The notes under the pieces were generated by a model. It had not been told where the DNA came from, searched no databases, and saw only the letters and a list, made by a program, of their open reading frames with translations. From Aeromicrobium camelliae (GTDB lineage: Bacteria > Actinomycetota > Actinomycetes > Propionibacteriales > Nocardioidaceae), in the NCBI RefSeq assembly GCF_003850045.1, contig NZ_RQJX01000022.1:1-58502 (forward strand): a stretch of 58,502 nt of DNA, read 5' to 3'. Position 1 is the stretch's first letter, and every line of letters starts with the position of its first letter. This document shows, piece by piece, positions 33,908 to 42,343 of the stretch. The position numbers were made by a program, and so were the translations under genes.

Positions 33908-35191
33908 TCAGCGGGACAGGTCGGTGTCCCCGTGGCGCGGGCCGGGATCCGGGCGGTCCTGGTCGGGGTGCAGCGACTGCTCGCGGCGGGCGAGGAGGTC
34001 GCTGAGCAGGCTCCCGCGTTCGATCAATGTTCCCCCGTCCGCGGCCGTGCGGCCGGTAGCCGTCACCAGCGTGTCGATCCGCTCCACCAGCTCCCGCAGG
34101 CCGTCATCGGGGATCTCCCAGTGGAAGTCGTCGTCCGGGTCTACTTCGGCGGCTTCCTCCAAGGCGCGGGCGATCTGGTTCAGCACGGTGCTGTCGTGCT
34201 CGGCGGGCGGGAACGCCGCCGACGCCGTGCCCGTGTTCCCGATCGGGCTGCGGCCGACGACGACCCGGAACTCGCCCTGACCGTCCATCCCGGTCGCCTG
34301 ATAGACGCCCGGGATGATCCACTTATGCGCGTCGGACGCCTGACCCTCGTAGATCGGCATCCCGCCGGGCGTGTCCGGATCGCTGATGCTCACCTCAGGG
34401 TCCGCGGCGAACAGCATCGCCGCCAGCTCCTCGCGCTGCTCGCGCCCCAGGAGGCGGCCGGTGAACGCGGACGGCTGCTCGAGCAGCTCCCGCAGGGCCG
34501 TCAACGCCAGGAGGTCCGCAGGAAGCCACTCCTGATGGAATTGCGCCGGCAGATATGCCGTCCGCGGGCCGCCTTCCTGCCCGAGCTGCTCGAGCGCCTC
34601 GTTCTGCATCAGCAGCGTCGTCAGGCACTCCTGCTCCCAGTCGTGCACCGCGGCGCGATACGCGGCAACGTCCGGACGGCCCTGCTGATCGCGAAGCTCC
34701 AGAACGTCGGGATGCGGGGGCAGAGCGTGCCGCTCCATCACATCCAGCAGCCCGTCCCGAACCCGCTCTGCCCGCTCCACACGCTCCAGCAGATCCGGCA
34801 GCCGTGCCGCCGTCACCGCCAGGCTCAAGCATTGGTCCCGCCACTGTTCGCACGCCTCGTCATAGGCCTCTTCGTCGAGGGCTCCGCCGGGTGTGCGGTA
34901 GTCGGTCGGGTCGGGCTCGGGCGGGAACATCTCGGTGAGGATCTCCGGGATCCCGCCCTCGGAGAGAGAATCCCAGAGCTCTCGTGTCGGCTCGGTGATC
35001 GACCAGCCCCGCACCCTCGCGCCGCCCTCACGTGACCCGGGGCCGGCTTCCCCGGTGTCAGCGCCGGTGGCGTCGCGCAGCAGCGACCGCAGGAGCGCGC
35101 GAGCCTCCTCCTGCGAGGCCGCCTCGATCATCACGCGCACATCCACGTGCCGCGGCGATACCGCCCGAGCGTCGTCCTGGTTCTCCGCCAT
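33908..35191 (-). CDS. hypothetical element protein, paralogue of the 35359-36774 gene
   Basis: A 427-residue acidic, soluble protein. After an N-terminal strand-helix unit (VDVRVMIEAASQEEARALLR) comes a long helical region, then a domain around 265-345 with ADPEVSISDPDTPGGMPIYE and GVYQATG. That domain is clearly related to one in the neighbouring protein (ADPEIVVEEPETASGGRVFE and GVYQAFD). Start: second ATG, with GGGAGACGACACG upstream. No known function. A weak relative of the element motif (CCTACCTACTGG on the coding strand) lies about 30 bp upstream. Confidence 0.65.
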   Translation of the reverse strand: MAENQDDARAVSPRHVDVRVMIEAASQEEARALLRSLLRDATGADTGEAGPGSREGGARVRGWSITEPTRELWDSLSEGGIPEILTEMFPPEPDPTDYRTPGGALDEEAYDEACEQWRDQCLSLAVTAARLPDLLERVERAERVRDGLLDVMERHALPPHPDVLELRDQQGRPDVAAYRAAVHDWEQECLTTLLMQNEALEQLGQEGGPRTAYLPAQFHQEWLPADLLALTALRELLEQPSAFTGRLLGREQREELAAMLFAADPEVSISDPDTPGGMPIYEGQASDAHKWIIPGVYQATGMDGQGEFRVVVGRSPIGNTGTASAAFPPAEHDSTVLNQIARALEEAAEVDPDDDFHWEIPDDGLRELVERIDTLVTATGRTAADGGTLIERGSLLSDLLARREQSLHPDQDRPDPGPRHGDTDLSR

Positions 35192-35358
35192 CGTGTCGTC
35201 TCCCTCGTGCATCGGCGAGCGTGTTCCTCCAGTAGGTAGGTCTGCTGCTCACCGCCGCCCCGCCTACCGCCCTACCGCGACTCGCACCACCGGTGCCAGG
35301 GATGGGGGTGAGGATGCGCGGATTGGTGGACGATGTGCGCGGCAGAGCACTGTGCGGC

Positions 35359-36774
35359 TCACAGGCCCGGCTCAGGCACCCCGGTTCCACCCGACCGCGT
35401 GGGCGGTTCTCCGCCGTTGTCGGGGGCGATGTCGTCGGCGCGCTGGCTGAGGACCTCGCGGACCGGATCCACGCTGCCGATCAGCGGCCGATCCGGGTGG
35501 TGCCATCCCAGGACGCCGTACACGTCGCCATCGGCCCGGACCTGCTGGCGCTGCTGCACGGCCGCCGGAGTTGCCGGTGCCGCGTCCCCGGTCAGGGCGT
35601 CATCGACCAGGCGCTGCGCCTCCGATGCCGAGCTCGCCGACACCTCGAACTCGACCGGCACCTGGTAGGTCCACAGCTTGCCCTCCGGCGCCGCCGGACG
35701 TTCGGCGGCAGCCGTCGGCCCTTCGGGTCCGAGGGCGGGCGCGTTGCCGATGCCGATCTGCTCATACCAGAACGCCGGATACGGGGTTGCGGCGCGGAGG
35801 TCATCCAGCCAGGCGCCGACGTCCTCCGGTCCTTTCCACTCGTCCGGGGAGCGGTGCGTCTCGAGGAACTCGGCCGCGCCTGCGAACGCGTCCCGGTCGG
35901 AGAGGGTCTCGTGCAGCACCGTGGCCAACCGTTGGGCGATCGCCGTCGCGCTGGCATCGGCGATCACCGTCGGGTCCTGGCCCTCCATGTCCGACCAGAC
36001 GATCACGCCCACGTACGCTCGAGCAGGCAGCGGCGCGGGCTCCCTCTCGCCTTCCAGCGGGACCCAGGAGGGGAACCCGGCGCGTCGGGTGGTGTTCACC
36101 CGGCGGCTGATCAGCCGCACCAGATCTGGCAGCGACTGCTCTGGGGTGTGCTGCTGAAGCACTTGAGAGATCTCATCCAAGGTGCGGGACTCGTGGCGCT
36201 GTTTCGAGATTGCCGCCGACACCCGCCCCGACGGGGTCAGCTCCGAGGGCTCCACGACCAGCGCGTACTCGCGATCATCGGCATCGAACGCCTGGTAGAC
36301 GCCTTCGGCCAGATGCCGGGCCGCATCGCTGGCGGCTCCCTCGAACACCCGTCCGCCCGAGGCGGTCTCTGGCTCCTCGACTACGATCTCCGGGTCTGCC
36401 TCGGCGAGCGTCGCCCGGATGCGCTGCACCGTCTCCTCCGGCAACCGGCTCGCGGCCTCCGAGCTCAGCATCGCTCCGAGCCCCTCGATGACCGCGACAT
36501 CGGCGACCAGCCCCGGGTACTTCTCCTGCACCAGCGCGGCCTGCGACGGACGAGGTGGCACCGCCTCCCAGTCCGAGACGCCCCACGGCAACCCGTCTTC
36601 CACGACACGCCGGTCACGGGTGACGAACGCGGTGCCATCGGAGTCTTCTGCTGCCAGTGCTCGGTCGACGAGGGTGCGCGCCTCGGCCATGTCCCGAGCC
36701 GACACCAGGAAGTCCACGCCTACCCGGAACTCCCACAGCGGCGTGTTCTCATCCGGTAGCTCCAGCTCGATCAT
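35359..36774 (-). CDS. hypothetical element protein with duplicated N- and C-terminal unit
   Basis: A 471-residue soluble protein, paralogue of the previous gene through the middle domain. It also carries an internal repeat: VDFLVSARDMAEARTLVDRA near the N-terminus resembles VEFEVSASSASEAQRLVDDA near residue 390. This strand-helix unit may be a small alpha/beta protein-interaction module. No enzyme motif is visible. Start at MIELEL behind GAGGAGGGCCGAG. Confidence 0.65.
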   Translation of the reverse strand: MIELELPDENTPLWEFRVGVDFLVSARDMAEARTLVDRALAAEDSDGTAFVTRDRRVVEDGLPWGVSDWEAVPPRPSQAALVQEKYPGLVADVAVIEGLGAMLSSEAASRLPEETVQRIRATLAEADPEIVVEEPETASGGRVFEGAASDAARHLAEGVYQAFDADDREYALVVEPSELTPSGRVSAAISKQRHESRTLDEISQVLQQHTPEQSLPDLVRLISRRVNTTRRAGFPSWVPLEGEREPAPLPARAYVGVIVWSDMEGQDPTVIADASATAIAQRLATVLHETLSDRDAFAGAAEFLETHRSPDEWKGPEDVGAWLDDLRAATPYPAFWYEQIGIGNAPALGPEGPTAAAERPAAPEGKLWTYQVPVEFEVSASSASEAQRLVDDALTGDAAPATPAAVQQRQQVRADGDVYGVLGWHHPDRPLIGSVDPVREVLSQRADDIAPDNGGEPPTRSGGTGVPEPGL

Positions 36775-36828
36775 CTCGGCCCTCCTCACAGCCAACAGCG
36801 CCCCGCGGTGTGTCGGGCGCCTACCTGA

Positions 36829-36837
36829 CAGGTACGG
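36829..36837 (-). promoter_or_regulatory. element-wide motif, copy 12, palindromic
   Basis: Plus-strand TACCTGACAGGTACGG. Here the motif occurs in both orientations and makes a perfect 13-bp palindrome (TACCTG-A-CAGGTA), 55 bp upstream of the 36774 start. Confidence 0.55.
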
Positions 36838-36902
36838 CCGCTGCCGACCGGACCCGACGCCTGGTCAGGGCTCGTTGATGGTCGCTTCCTTCCGGAGTGT
36901 TC

Positions 36903-37997
36903 TCAACCGCTCTGCTGCTCGTCCTCCACCCGGTCGAGGCGGGAGTCGATCAACGGCAGGTAGGAGGGGTCGCGTTCGATCGCGTCCACCTGGAAGCCGG
37001 CCCGGATCGCGGCCTCGATCGTGCTGCCCGAACCGGAAAAGGGCTCGATGACGAGCCCGCCGGGCGGAGTGAGCAGGGTGACCAGCCACCGCATCAGCCC
37101 GACCGGTTTCACCGTGGCGTGGGAGACGCCGAAGGCTCGCGGACGCTCCTCCCGATCCGGCTTGTGCTCGAACCGGAAGATCGGGAACCTCCGGGAGACC
37201 GGATCGCTGCTGTCCCAGGTCCCGGTCAGCGTGTCCAGCGCATCCGCCTGCGTACCGTCGAGGGCCACGTTGGTCGGCCACTTGCCCTGCCCGAACCGGC
37301 CGGCGTCGATGTTGAGGCCGCCGGTGCCGTGCTCGAGGACGGTCGCCACCGTCGAGGCCCGCGAAGGCTTGCGGGCGATGAGGATCGGCTCGAACGCCGG
37401 CCGCAGCGCGGTGCCCCACCCGGCCCAGCGGATCGCGTCGTCAGTGACCGGAGTGCCGTGCTCGCTCACCGCGCGCGTGGCACCGAGGATGCCGTCGTGA
37501 TCGCTGCGCTGCACGAGCCGGTCCGGGCGCTGAACGCCGTGGTGCTTGTCGATCGCATAGGAGATATCCATGCTCTTGGGCATGCCCGTCGAGTGCAGCC
37601 ATGCGATCTGGTCGCGGATCTCGAACCCTGCACGCTCCACCCCACGCACCATGCGATGCCATGTGCGCGTACCACCGAACGCTGCAAGATGCGCTCCGGG
37701 CCGCAGCACCTGCAATGCGCCCTGCGCCCAGGCGGTGCACCACTCCTCGAACACCTCCGCCGGGCTCATCCCGGTCGTGTCGAGTTCCGGGAGCGAGTCT
37801 CGGAAGCCGGCCACTCCGTCCCACGCGTTGCCGTTGAAGCCGAGCCCGTAGGGTGGGTCCGTGATCAGCGCGTCACCGGTCTCCGAGCCCAGGGCTGGCA
37901 GCAGGGTCACGGCGTCGCCCTCGTAGACGCGCGCGCCCAGCCGGTCGATCGCCGGCGCCGGGACGGGGGTAGTAGGGCGGGGTGTTGGATCGGGCAC
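36903..37997 (-). CDS. site-specific DNA methyltransferase, beta-class
   Basis: A 364-residue DNA methylase. Catalytic motif IV DPPYGLGFNG lies near the N-terminus and the SAM-binding motif I IEPFSGSGSTIEAAI near the C-terminus, the order of beta-class N6-adenine or N4-cytosine enzymes. HATVKPVGLMRWLV precedes motif I as usual. No restriction endonuclease gene is next to it, so it is an orphan methylase that may protect the element from host restriction. The GTG start at 37997 is preferred: GGGAGG is 7 nt upstream and the element motif then lies 58 bp away. Confidence 0.87.
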   Translation of the reverse strand: MPDPTPRPTTPVPAPAIDRLGARVYEGDAVTLLPALGSETGDALITDPPYGLGFNGNAWDGVAGFRDSLPELDTTGMSPAEVFEEWCTAWAQGALQVLRPGAHLAAFGGTRTWHRMVRGVERAGFEIRDQIAWLHSTGMPKSMDISYAIDKHHGVQRPDRLVQRSDHDGILGATRAVSEHGTPVTDDAIRWAGWGTALRPAFEPILIARKPSRASTVATVLEHGTGGLNIDAGRFGQGKWPTNVALDGTQADALDTLTGTWDSSDPVSRRFPIFRFEHKPDREERPRAFGVSHATVKPVGLMRWLVTLLTPPGGLVIEPFSGSGSTIEAAIRAGFQVDAIERDPSYLPLIDSRLDRVEDEQQSG

Positions 37998-38055
37998 GAG
38001 CGGCCTCCCGGGATCAGCCGCGCCGCCCGCGGATCGGGGGAACGTCGGCACCCGG

Positions 38056-38064
38056 CAGGTGCGG
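38056..38064 (-). promoter_or_regulatory. element-wide motif, copy 13 (G variant)
   Basis: Plus-strand CAGGTGCGG, 58 bp upstream of the methyltransferase GTG start. It is the last copy before the cargo block; none was found from 38224 to 50740. Confidence 0.45.
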
Positions 38065-38223
38065 TCAATTCCCGCCCCGCGAGCCCAGCCTCAAGCCAGC
38101 ACCCGGCCGAAAAGGGGGCGCCGACCTCCCGCCATCCGAGCTCCGGTCGGTGCTGTGATGCCTCAGGCCAGGGCCGCCGGCGTCGGACCCGTGTGCTCCA
38201 GTGCCGGCCTCTTTCCCGAGCCC

Positions 38224-39192
38224 TCAAGCTGGTCCACACGATCGGCAATCGACGTTTGAACAGCGATCTCGGACGCGGAAGGACGCTGCGTATTCTCGGG
38301 GGCTAACTCCGTACCGCTTCTTAAAGTTGCGGGCCGCAACCGTCGCGTCCCGCCAGCCGGATTCCCTGGCGGCTTGTGTGACACCCATGCTTGTGGTCGC
38401 CAACAGCTCGGCCATTTTCTCGGCGCGGAGCCTCGCTAGATAAGCCGCTGGCGAAACACCGACCTGCGAATTAAACAGCCGCCTCAACTGAGACGGAGAG
38501 AGAGCGACCTCCCGAGCCAGCGTCTCCATGCTCCAGGTGCGGGATATCTGTCCGCGCATCAGGTCCGTCGCTGCGATCACCTCAGCGCGGGGTCTAGTTT
38601 GCGTCGGATCACCATCTCCGATCCGCCGAGCGGGTACACCCGCGTATCGACCGACAGCAGCGAATACGTCGGATGCTGCTGAGAGCATTGCAAATTCATT
38701 CTCCGACCGGCGCGGTAGTTGAGAGAGGTGCACCAGTCTCGGTGCAAGGGCGCGCATCGCATTTGCCGGCAACTGCAGTTGCTGCATCCCTGTGTCACCA
38801 TTTATCGCGCCATGAAGTTGGTACACGAGAGGGTGCACGCCGCCGAGCCAGCGCACTTGGTCATGAAGGTAATCGGGGTGGGCATAGAAGGTGACAGTTC
38901 GGGCTAGCCCTCGTGGTGTCCCCGAGCATTCGAGCCCGGCCGGCAGGGTCAGTATCGTCCCACTGGAGGCAGCGATCGACTCCTCGGCGGAGCGAATTTC
39001 TGCCCATCCCACCACCATGAAGATGACTTTTACGGACTCAGCGCTCACCGGACCTGATGGTTCGCTGGAGATCGATTCCAGTACGCGCACCGGTACACCA
39101 GCATTACCGAATAGCTTGGATGCCGCAAGGGTGGTGGCAGCGGCTGAATGCCTTCCGCTCTTCCCGAATCCGCGCGTCCGCTCGCTCGTCAT
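38224..39192 (-). CDS. AraC-family transcriptional regulator
   Basis: A 322-residue regulator. The sensing domain (about 50-200) has no recognised ligand motif. The C-terminal double HTH (about 215-310) has SMETLAREVALSPSQLRRLF followed by SQVGVSPAAYLARLRAEKM, and ends in the typical YGVSPREY. It is the last gene of the FMN-reductase/GlcG/SDR transcription unit (11 bp after the SDR stop) and the leftmost gene of the cargo. Its target is probably in the cargo, but no AraC site was identified. Confidence 0.85.
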   Translation of the reverse strand: MTSERTRGFGKSGRHSAAATTLAASKLFGNAGVPVRVLESISSEPSGPVSAESVKVIFMVVGWAEIRSAEESIAASSGTILTLPAGLECSGTPRGLARTVTFYAHPDYLHDQVRWLGGVHPLVYQLHGAINGDTGMQQLQLPANAMRALAPRLVHLSQLPRRSENEFAMLSAASDVFAAVGRYAGVPARRIGDGDPTQTRPRAEVIAATDLMRGQISRTWSMETLAREVALSPSQLRRLFNSQVGVSPAAYLARLRAEKMAELLATTSMGVTQAARESGWRDATVAARNFKKRYGVSPREYAASFRVRDRCSNVDCRSCGPA

Positions 39193-39203
39193 CCCGCCGC
39201 TAG

Positions 39204-39944
39204 TCAGATGAGCGATGCGCCGCCATCGACATACAGTGTCTGGCCCGTCACGAAGGTGGCGGTCATCAGGAAGAGATAGGCCTGGGCGACCTCGGGGATC
39301 GTCGCGGTGCGCTGCAGTGGGAAGGATTCCGCCATCTGCCGTCGGGTGGACTCGAGGTCTTCGGGTGCCAGATCCCGCCACAGCGGGGTGGGCGTCCACG
39401 CCGGTGCGACCGCGTTGACGCGCACCTCGGGGGCGAGCTCGACCGCGAGCCCGCGCGCCAGCGTGCCGATGGCCTGGTTGCCGATGAGCGCTCCGGATGC
39501 GGTGTGGGGTGCACCGCCGGCACCGGCGGTGAGAGTGAGGCTGCCATTCGCACGCACACGGGGAGCTGCGGCGCGCACGATCGTCAGGTTCGCAAGAAAC
39601 TTGCCCTCCACCGTCTGCCGGATTTCCGCTATCGGCGCCGAGAGGAATCCGCCTCCCATCGCGCCGCCGACGGTCGAGACAAGGTGATCGAACTCGCCGA
39701 TGCGGTCGAACAGCGTCTGCGCCGATGCCGGATCTCCGGCATCCGCGGCGTAACCGGTGACCGGAGTCGTGAAGCCGTCCAGCACGCGGTGCAGCTTGGC
39801 CTCGTCGCGGCCTACCAGCACGAGCCGCGCGCCCTGCGCCGCCGCCTGGTTCGCGACCTCGAGCCCGAAGCCGGATGTCCCGCCGACGATGACGACCGTC
39901 GAGTCCGTGAGCGAAGCATCGGGTGATGCTGTCAGGTTCGTCAT
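39204..39944 (-). CDS. short-chain dehydrogenase/reductase
   Basis: A 246-residue NAD(P)-dependent oxidoreductase. The cofactor motif VIVGGTSGFGLEVA is a TGxxxGxG relative (G-G-T-S-G-F-G). NAVAPAWTPTPL follows the region where the catalytic YxxxK would be. The canonical Tyr-x-x-x-Lys is not clear: the stretch GAPHTASGALIGNQAIGTLARGLA has no Tyr, so it belongs to a divergent branch or has altered chemistry. It overlaps the GlcG-like gene by 4 nt. Substrate unknown; a quinone or phenolic aldehyde would suit the context (inference). Confidence 0.8.
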   Translation of the reverse strand: MTNLTASPDASLTDSTVVIVGGTSGFGLEVANQAAAQGARLVLVGRDEAKLHRVLDGFTTPVTGYAADAGDPASAQTLFDRIGEFDHLVSTVGGAMGGGFLSAPIAEIRQTVEGKFLANLTIVRAAAPRVRANGSLTLTAGAGGAPHTASGALIGNQAIGTLARGLAVELAPEVRVNAVAPAWTPTPLWRDLAPEDLESTRRQMAESFPLQRTATIPEVAQAYLFLMTATFVTGQTLYVDGGASLI

Positions 39945-40369
39945 GATGTCGCTGCTCCTGCCCGGGTGATCGCAGCGGCGGCAATGCGCTCATCGATGTC
40001 ACCGGTCGCCCCGCTGACGCCGAGGGCGCCAACGACCTCTCCAGCGACGATCACGGGCAGCCCGCCCCGCAGCGGCACCAGCCCAGGTGTCGAGAGCATG
40101 GCCGGTTTCCCGTCGTCGATGAGTTCTTCGAACTCGCGCGAGGCCTTGCCGAGGTGGGCGGCGGTACGGGCTTTGCCGATGGCCGTGTCGATGGAGACCA
40201 GGCCTGCGCCGTCCATCCGCCGGAACGCGATCAGGTGTCCCGATGGGTCGGTGACGGCGAAGCATTGCGTGACGTCGTTCCTGATCGCTTCATCGGAGGC
40301 TGCATCGAGCAGCAGTTCCGCGCCGGCGAGATCGAGCGTTCGGTGGGAACGCGTGGTCAGATCGGTCAT
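39941..40369 (-). CDS. GlcG/HbpS family protein
   Basis: A 142-residue protein with the family's central pattern: ATDPSGHLIAFRRMDGAGL-like (here AVTDPSGHLIAFRRMDGAG), IDTAIGKARTAA, and GGLPVIVAGEVVGALGVSG. HbpS of Streptomyces binds haem and senses redox stress; GlcG-like proteins are often encoded next to oxidoreductases. It is in an operon between an FMN reductase and an SDR. Role here unknown, perhaps redox or aromatic binding. Confidence 0.85.
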   Translation of the reverse strand: MTDLTTRSHRTLDLAGAELLLDAASDEAIRNDVTQCFAVTDPSGHLIAFRRMDGAGLVSIDTAIGKARTAAHLGKASREFEELIDDGKPAMLSTPGLVPLRGGLPVIVAGEVVGALGVSGATGDIDERIAAAAITRAGAATS

Positions 40370-40382
40370 CGTCGCTCCCGTC

Positions 40383-40931
40383 TCAGCGACCGCGCGCGAC
40401 GACGGTGGTGAGCTGGTCGAGTAGCGCGCGGAGCTCGCTCTCGCGGCGTTCGAGCGGTGTGAACGATCCGTCCTGGGCGAACTCGGTGAAGTTCGACATT
40501 GCGACCTGTGCGCGGATGTCGATCATCTGGAAGTTCGCCACGATCTGCCGCCACTGTTCGACTGCGCGGATGCCGTCGGCGGTGCCGTAGGAGACGAAGC
40601 CCACGGCCTTGCCGCTCCACTCTGGTGCGAGGGTGTCGACGGCGTTCTTGAAGGCGCCGGGCACGCCATGGTTGTACTCCGGGGTGATGAACACGTAGCC
40701 GTCGCAGGCGTCGATCGCGTCGCTCCACCGGCGTACGTTCGCGGAGTCGTACGAGCGGTTCGCTGCCGCCGGAGGTGTCGGCGCCGTCAGCAGCGGCACA
40801 TCGAACTCCTTCAGGTCGATGACCTCGACGTCGACGTCGAGGTCATCGCGTGCGATCCCTTCGACCCAGCGGCCGACGTGTTCCCCCTTCCGGCCTTCGC
40901 GGATGGACCCGATGACGATCCCGATCTTCAT
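40383..40931 (-). CDS. NADPH-dependent FMN reductase/quinone reductase
   Basis: A 182-residue flavodoxin-like protein. GSIREGRKGEHVGRWV (8-23) is the FMN phosphate-binding loop and FITPEYNHGVPGAFKNA (about 77-93) the conserved flavin-ring motif of the NADPH-dependent FMN reductase/azoreductase family. Possible jobs are two-electron quinone reduction (detoxifying oxidised pyrogallol or gallate) or supply of reduced FMN for the UbiX-like enzyme nearby. First gene of the minus-strand operon, divergent from marR across 98 bp. Confidence 0.87.
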   Translation of the reverse strand: MKIGIVIGSIREGRKGEHVGRWVEGIARDDLDVDVEVIDLKEFDVPLLTAPTPPAAANRSYDSANVRRWSDAIDACDGYVFITPEYNHGVPGAFKNAVDTLAPEWSGKAVGFVSYGTADGIRAVEQWRQIVANFQMIDIRAQVAMSNFTEFAQDGSFTPLERRESELRALLDQLTTVVARGR

Positions 40932-40964
40932 GACGCTCCCTTCGGACGATGCCTGCGCATCACT

Positions 40965-41008
40965 TGGTTACAGATGCAAGTAAATCACAACGATGGTTAC
41001 AGGTGCAA
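40965..41008. promoter_or_regulatory. two direct repeats, candidate MarR operators
   Basis: TGGTTACAGATGCAA (40965-40979) and TGGTTACAGGTGCAA (40994-41008) differ at one base and start 29 bp apart, about three helical turns. The first also reads as an inverted repeat, TTAC-N8-GTAA. They fill the 98-bp region between the divergent FMN-reductase and MarR genes, the expected place for an autoregulatory MarR operator. Confidence 0.6.
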
Positions 41009-41029
41009 CTATTTGCTAGCATCGACCCC

Positions 41030-41572
41030 ATGGATGACGACACGCGCTGGCTGGGCGGCGGTGAGGCGGATGCCTGGCTGGGGCTGGTCGCCGTGATGGA
41101 GCTGCTGCCCGTGGCGCTCGATTCGCAGCTGACCCGCGATGCACGGCTAACGTTCTTCGAGTTCCTGACGCTCGCACAGCTGGCGGAGGTACCGGAGCGC
41201 GAGATGCGGCTCACCGACCTCGCAGCCGGTACGAACGCCTCGCTTCCGCGCATCTCCCGGGTCGTTGCCCGGCTGGAGCGCGACGGGCTCATTGAGCGCC
41301 GCCACAACGAATCCGATGCCCGAGCGCGCAACGTCCGCCTCACCGAGATGGGCCGGGACAAGCTTGCCGAGGCTTCCCCGAGGCACATCGGTCTGGTGAA
41401 CCAGCACTTCACCGACGTGCTGTCACGCGAACAGATCACCCAGCTGACCGCTATCTGCGACCGGATCATCGGCAGCCTCGATCCCGAGCGCCGCGTGTTC
41501 GCTGAGACCTTTCGGGGGCGAAGCGGAAGGCCCGGACTCTCACGGCCGGTGGCGACGCGCGAGAACGATTAG
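41030..41572 (+). CDS. MarR-family transcriptional regulator
   Basis: A 180-residue regulator with a MarR winged helix (about 45-125): MRLTDLAAGTNASLPRISRV is the DNA-recognition region, and LERDGLIERRHNESDARARN with VRLTEMG the wing. There is no cysteine in the likely sensor region, so ligand binding rather than thiol oxidation is more likely. Start: ATG at 41030 after the second operator repeat. MarR proteins commonly respond to phenolic compounds, which suits the decarboxylase/tannase cargo. Confidence 0.88.
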   Translation: MDDDTRWLGGGEADAWLGLVAVMELLPVALDSQLTRDARLTFFEFLTLAQLAEVPEREMRLTDLAAGTNASLPRISRVVARLERDGLIERRHNESDARARNVRLTEMGRDKLAEASPRHIGLVNQHFTDVLSREQITQLTAICDRIIGSLDPERRVFAETFRGRSGRPGLSRPVATREND

Positions 41573-41583
41573 AGATGGCGGCC

Positions 41584-41653
41584 ATCGCGTATCACGATGA
41601 CGGGCATGATCGAAGTAGTCTAGACAGATCGCAGGAGACGTACCACGCTGGAA
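41584..41653 (+). promoter_or_regulatory. cargo promoter, copy 1 (three conserved blocks)
   Basis: Block 1 is ATCGCGTATCACGAT (41584-41598), an imperfect palindrome fitting a LysR T-N11-A box. Block 2 is CTAGACAGATCGC (41620-41632) and block 3 ACCACGCTGGAA (41642-41653). The same three blocks with identical spacing occur before the transporter-tannase operon at 47577. This copy precedes the UbiX-like gene by 51 bp. Confidence 0.75.
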
Positions 41654-41704
41654 TAGTGCAGACGTGACTCGGATCGAGTCGCGCGCGACGGATGGGAGCA
41701 ACAC

Positions 41705-42343
41705 ATGGTGAGTCATACGCCGGAGTCGAATCGCGTCGTTGTGGCGGTGACCGGGGCGACGGGCGTCGTGTACGCGGTGCGCGCCCTTGACGTCCTGCGC
41801 GAGCTGGAATATGAGTCGCACCTCATCGTAACGAAGTCGGCTGCGCTGACGCGCGCGTACGAGACGGATCTGAGCAAGGACGATCTGGAGTCCCGTGCAG
41901 ATGTCGCCTATCACCACACGGATGTGGGGGCGCCGTTGTCGTCAGGCTCGTTCCACACGCGGGGGATGCTGATCGCGCCGACGTCGATGCGGACGCTGGG
42001 CGAGATCGCGACGGGCGTCACGTCCTCGCTGGTCTCGCGCGCAGCGGACGTGACGTTGAAGGAGCGCCGTCCGCTGGTGCTGATGGTGCGCGAGACGCCG
42101 CTAAACCTCATTCACCTGCGCAACATGACCGCGGTGACCGAGGCCGGGGCGACGGTGTTTCCGCCGGTGCCGGCGTTCTACTCGCGCCCGTCGAGCATCG
42201 AGGAGATCGTGGACCATTCCGTGGGTCGGGCGCTGGACCAGCTCGGCATCCACACCGACATCTTCCCGCGCTGGGACGCGGCGCTGCGCGAGAGCGTCCG
42301 CAACGGGAACCTGGACGTGCAGGGCGAGGAAGGGGACGACTGA
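41705..42343 (+). CDS. UbiX-like flavin prenyltransferase (hydroxyaryl-acid decarboxylase subunit B)
   Basis: A 212-residue flavoprotein. It starts with the FMN-binding VAVTGATGVVYAVRAL (G17-A-T-G20), followed by LIAPTSMRTLGEIATGV and LVLMVRETPLNLIHLRNM, all typical of the UbiX/Pad1/LpdB family. UbiX enzymes attach a prenyl group to FMN, making the cofactor required by UbiD-type decarboxylases. The next gene is such a decarboxylase (TGATG overlap), so the pair is functional by context. GGGAG ribosome site, promoter copy 1 upstream. Confidence 0.93.
   Translation: MVSHTPESNRVVVAVTGATGVVYAVRALDVLRELEYESHLIVTKSAALTRAYETDLSKDDLESRADVAYHHTDVGAPLSSGSFHTRGMLIAPTSMRTLGEIATGVTSSLVSRAADVTLKERRPLVLMVRETPLNLIHLRNMTAVTEAGATVFPPVPAFYSRPSSIEEIVDHSVGRALDQLGIHTDIFPRWDAALRESVRNGNLDVQGEEGDD

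Noticed and set aside
41002..41008. CAGGTGCAA before marR as a further copy of the element-wide motif
   Set aside because: It lacks the CGG end, lies in the cargo and is fully explained as part of the MarR direct repeats.
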